Source: Phocoenobacter atlanticus subsp. cyclopteri (GTDB lineage Bacteria > Pseudomonadota > Gammaproteobacteria > Enterobacterales > Pasteurellaceae). From it: a stretch of 64,000 nt of DNA. The stretch covers positions 1,798,001-1,862,000 of the forward strand of contig NZ_CP074346.1 in NCBI RefSeq assembly GCF_018343795.1. The letters run 5' to 3'. The notes beneath the pieces were generated by a model. It saw only the letters and a list, made by a program, of their open reading frames with translations. It had not been told where the DNA came from and ran no database searches. The stretch's first letter is position 1. Every line of letters begins with the position of its first letter. A program made the translations under genes and the position numbers. Below, in pieces: positions 63,617 through 64,000 of the stretch.

Positions 63617-64000
63617 ATGTCAGAAATTAGTACAGTAGCTCGCCCCTATGCTAAAGCGACTTTTGATTTTGCTTTAGAAAATGATCAGTTAGATAAATGG
63701 CAGGAGATGCTACAATTTTTGGCACTTGTTATCCAAGATGAACAAGTAACAAATTATTTAAAATCAGCATCATCGCCACAGCAGATTTCAGAAGTCATTA
63801 TTGGAATTTGTGAAAATCAGCTCGATCAATATGGGCAAAATTTCATTCGTATTATGGCTGAAAATCAACGTTTAACGGTGTTGCCTTCAGTATTAAAAGC
63901 ATTTATTCAATTGCGATCAGAGTATGAATCAATTAAAGATATTGAAGTTATCTCTGCAACAAAGTTAAGTAAAGCTAATGAAACTAAAATCGCAACAGCG
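63617..64000 (+). CDS. atpH: ATP synthase subunit delta, partial
   Basis: Subunit delta caps F1 and joins it to the b stalk. The reading frame starts at ATG 63617, after AAGGAGGAGC, 12 bases past atpF. It encodes [20 protein letters not shown] and runs open to the end of the window (128 codons of about 177). The N-terminal helical bundle motif ([12 protein letters not shown]) and [15 protein letters not shown] are typical. Confidence 0.95.
   Translation, partial: MSEISTVARPYAKATFDFALENDQLDKWQEMLQFLALVIQDEQVTNYLKSASSPQQISEVIIGICENQLDQYGQNFIRIMAENQRLTVLPSVLKAFIQLRSEYESIKDIEVISATKLSKANETKIATA

Overview
The window is a chromosomal segment of an AT-rich gammaproteobacterium of the family Pasteurellaceae. 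Three things support this: gene order (S10-spc ribosomal cluster, dacA-rlpA-rodA-mrdA-rlmH-rsfS, oxyR next to a peroxiredoxin-glutaredoxin fusion), protein similarity recalled from Haemophilus and E. coli homologues, and many copies of the DNA uptake signal ACAAGCGGTCA followed by an AAATTTGCAA-like tract. That uptake signal is the Actinobacillus pleuropneumoniae type rather than the Haemophilus influenzae type (AAGTGCGGT). The species cannot be named from the sequence alone.

Layout. Positions 1-9620 carry the S10 and spc ribosomal protein operons on the minus strand, from rpsJ down to the first codons of secY, with an S10 leader and a separate spc promoter. Positions 9636-17235 hold nitrogen assimilation genes on the minus strand: glnA, gltD, and a gltB interrupted by an in-frame TAA. 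A region of REP-like hairpins and uptake signals follows, then a secreted WG-repeat protein, nanM and a tRNA-Pro/His/Arg cluster. Positions 22501-29757 hold queH, the cell-wall elongation cluster (dacA, rlpA, rodA, mrdA, rlmH, rsfS) and kdsC. yggS and rsgA lie on the plus strand.

The most striking block is 31640-44675: ten de novo purine genes and accessory genes in one direction (purL, a frameshifted DKNYY-type gene, purE, purC, an isochorismatase-like gene, purM, purN, a flavodoxin-fold reductase, purH, purD, purF). It is preceded by a well-formed purine riboswitch with the guanine-type C at the specificity position. PurL, PurC and PurH look like the Firmicutes forms, whereas PurF looks gammaproteobacterial. 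The block therefore looks like an acquired, partly chimeric operon.

The block ends at an IS30-family element beside an apparent ISAs1 relic. Then come the peroxide-defence pair (prx-grx and oxyR, divergent), an atypical CLC chloride channel, deoR, tpiA, a small NTF2-like gene, putA-putP, znuA and ubiD. An intact ISAs1-family element with 11-bp target duplications sits just upstream of the atp operon promoter. The window ends inside atpH.

Functionally, the loss of gltB would leave glutamine synthetase without its usual partner for net glutamate synthesis. The riboswitch would shut the purine operon when guanine or hypoxanthine is plentiful. Intergenic inverted pairs of uptake signals appear to double as transcription terminators at several operon ends.
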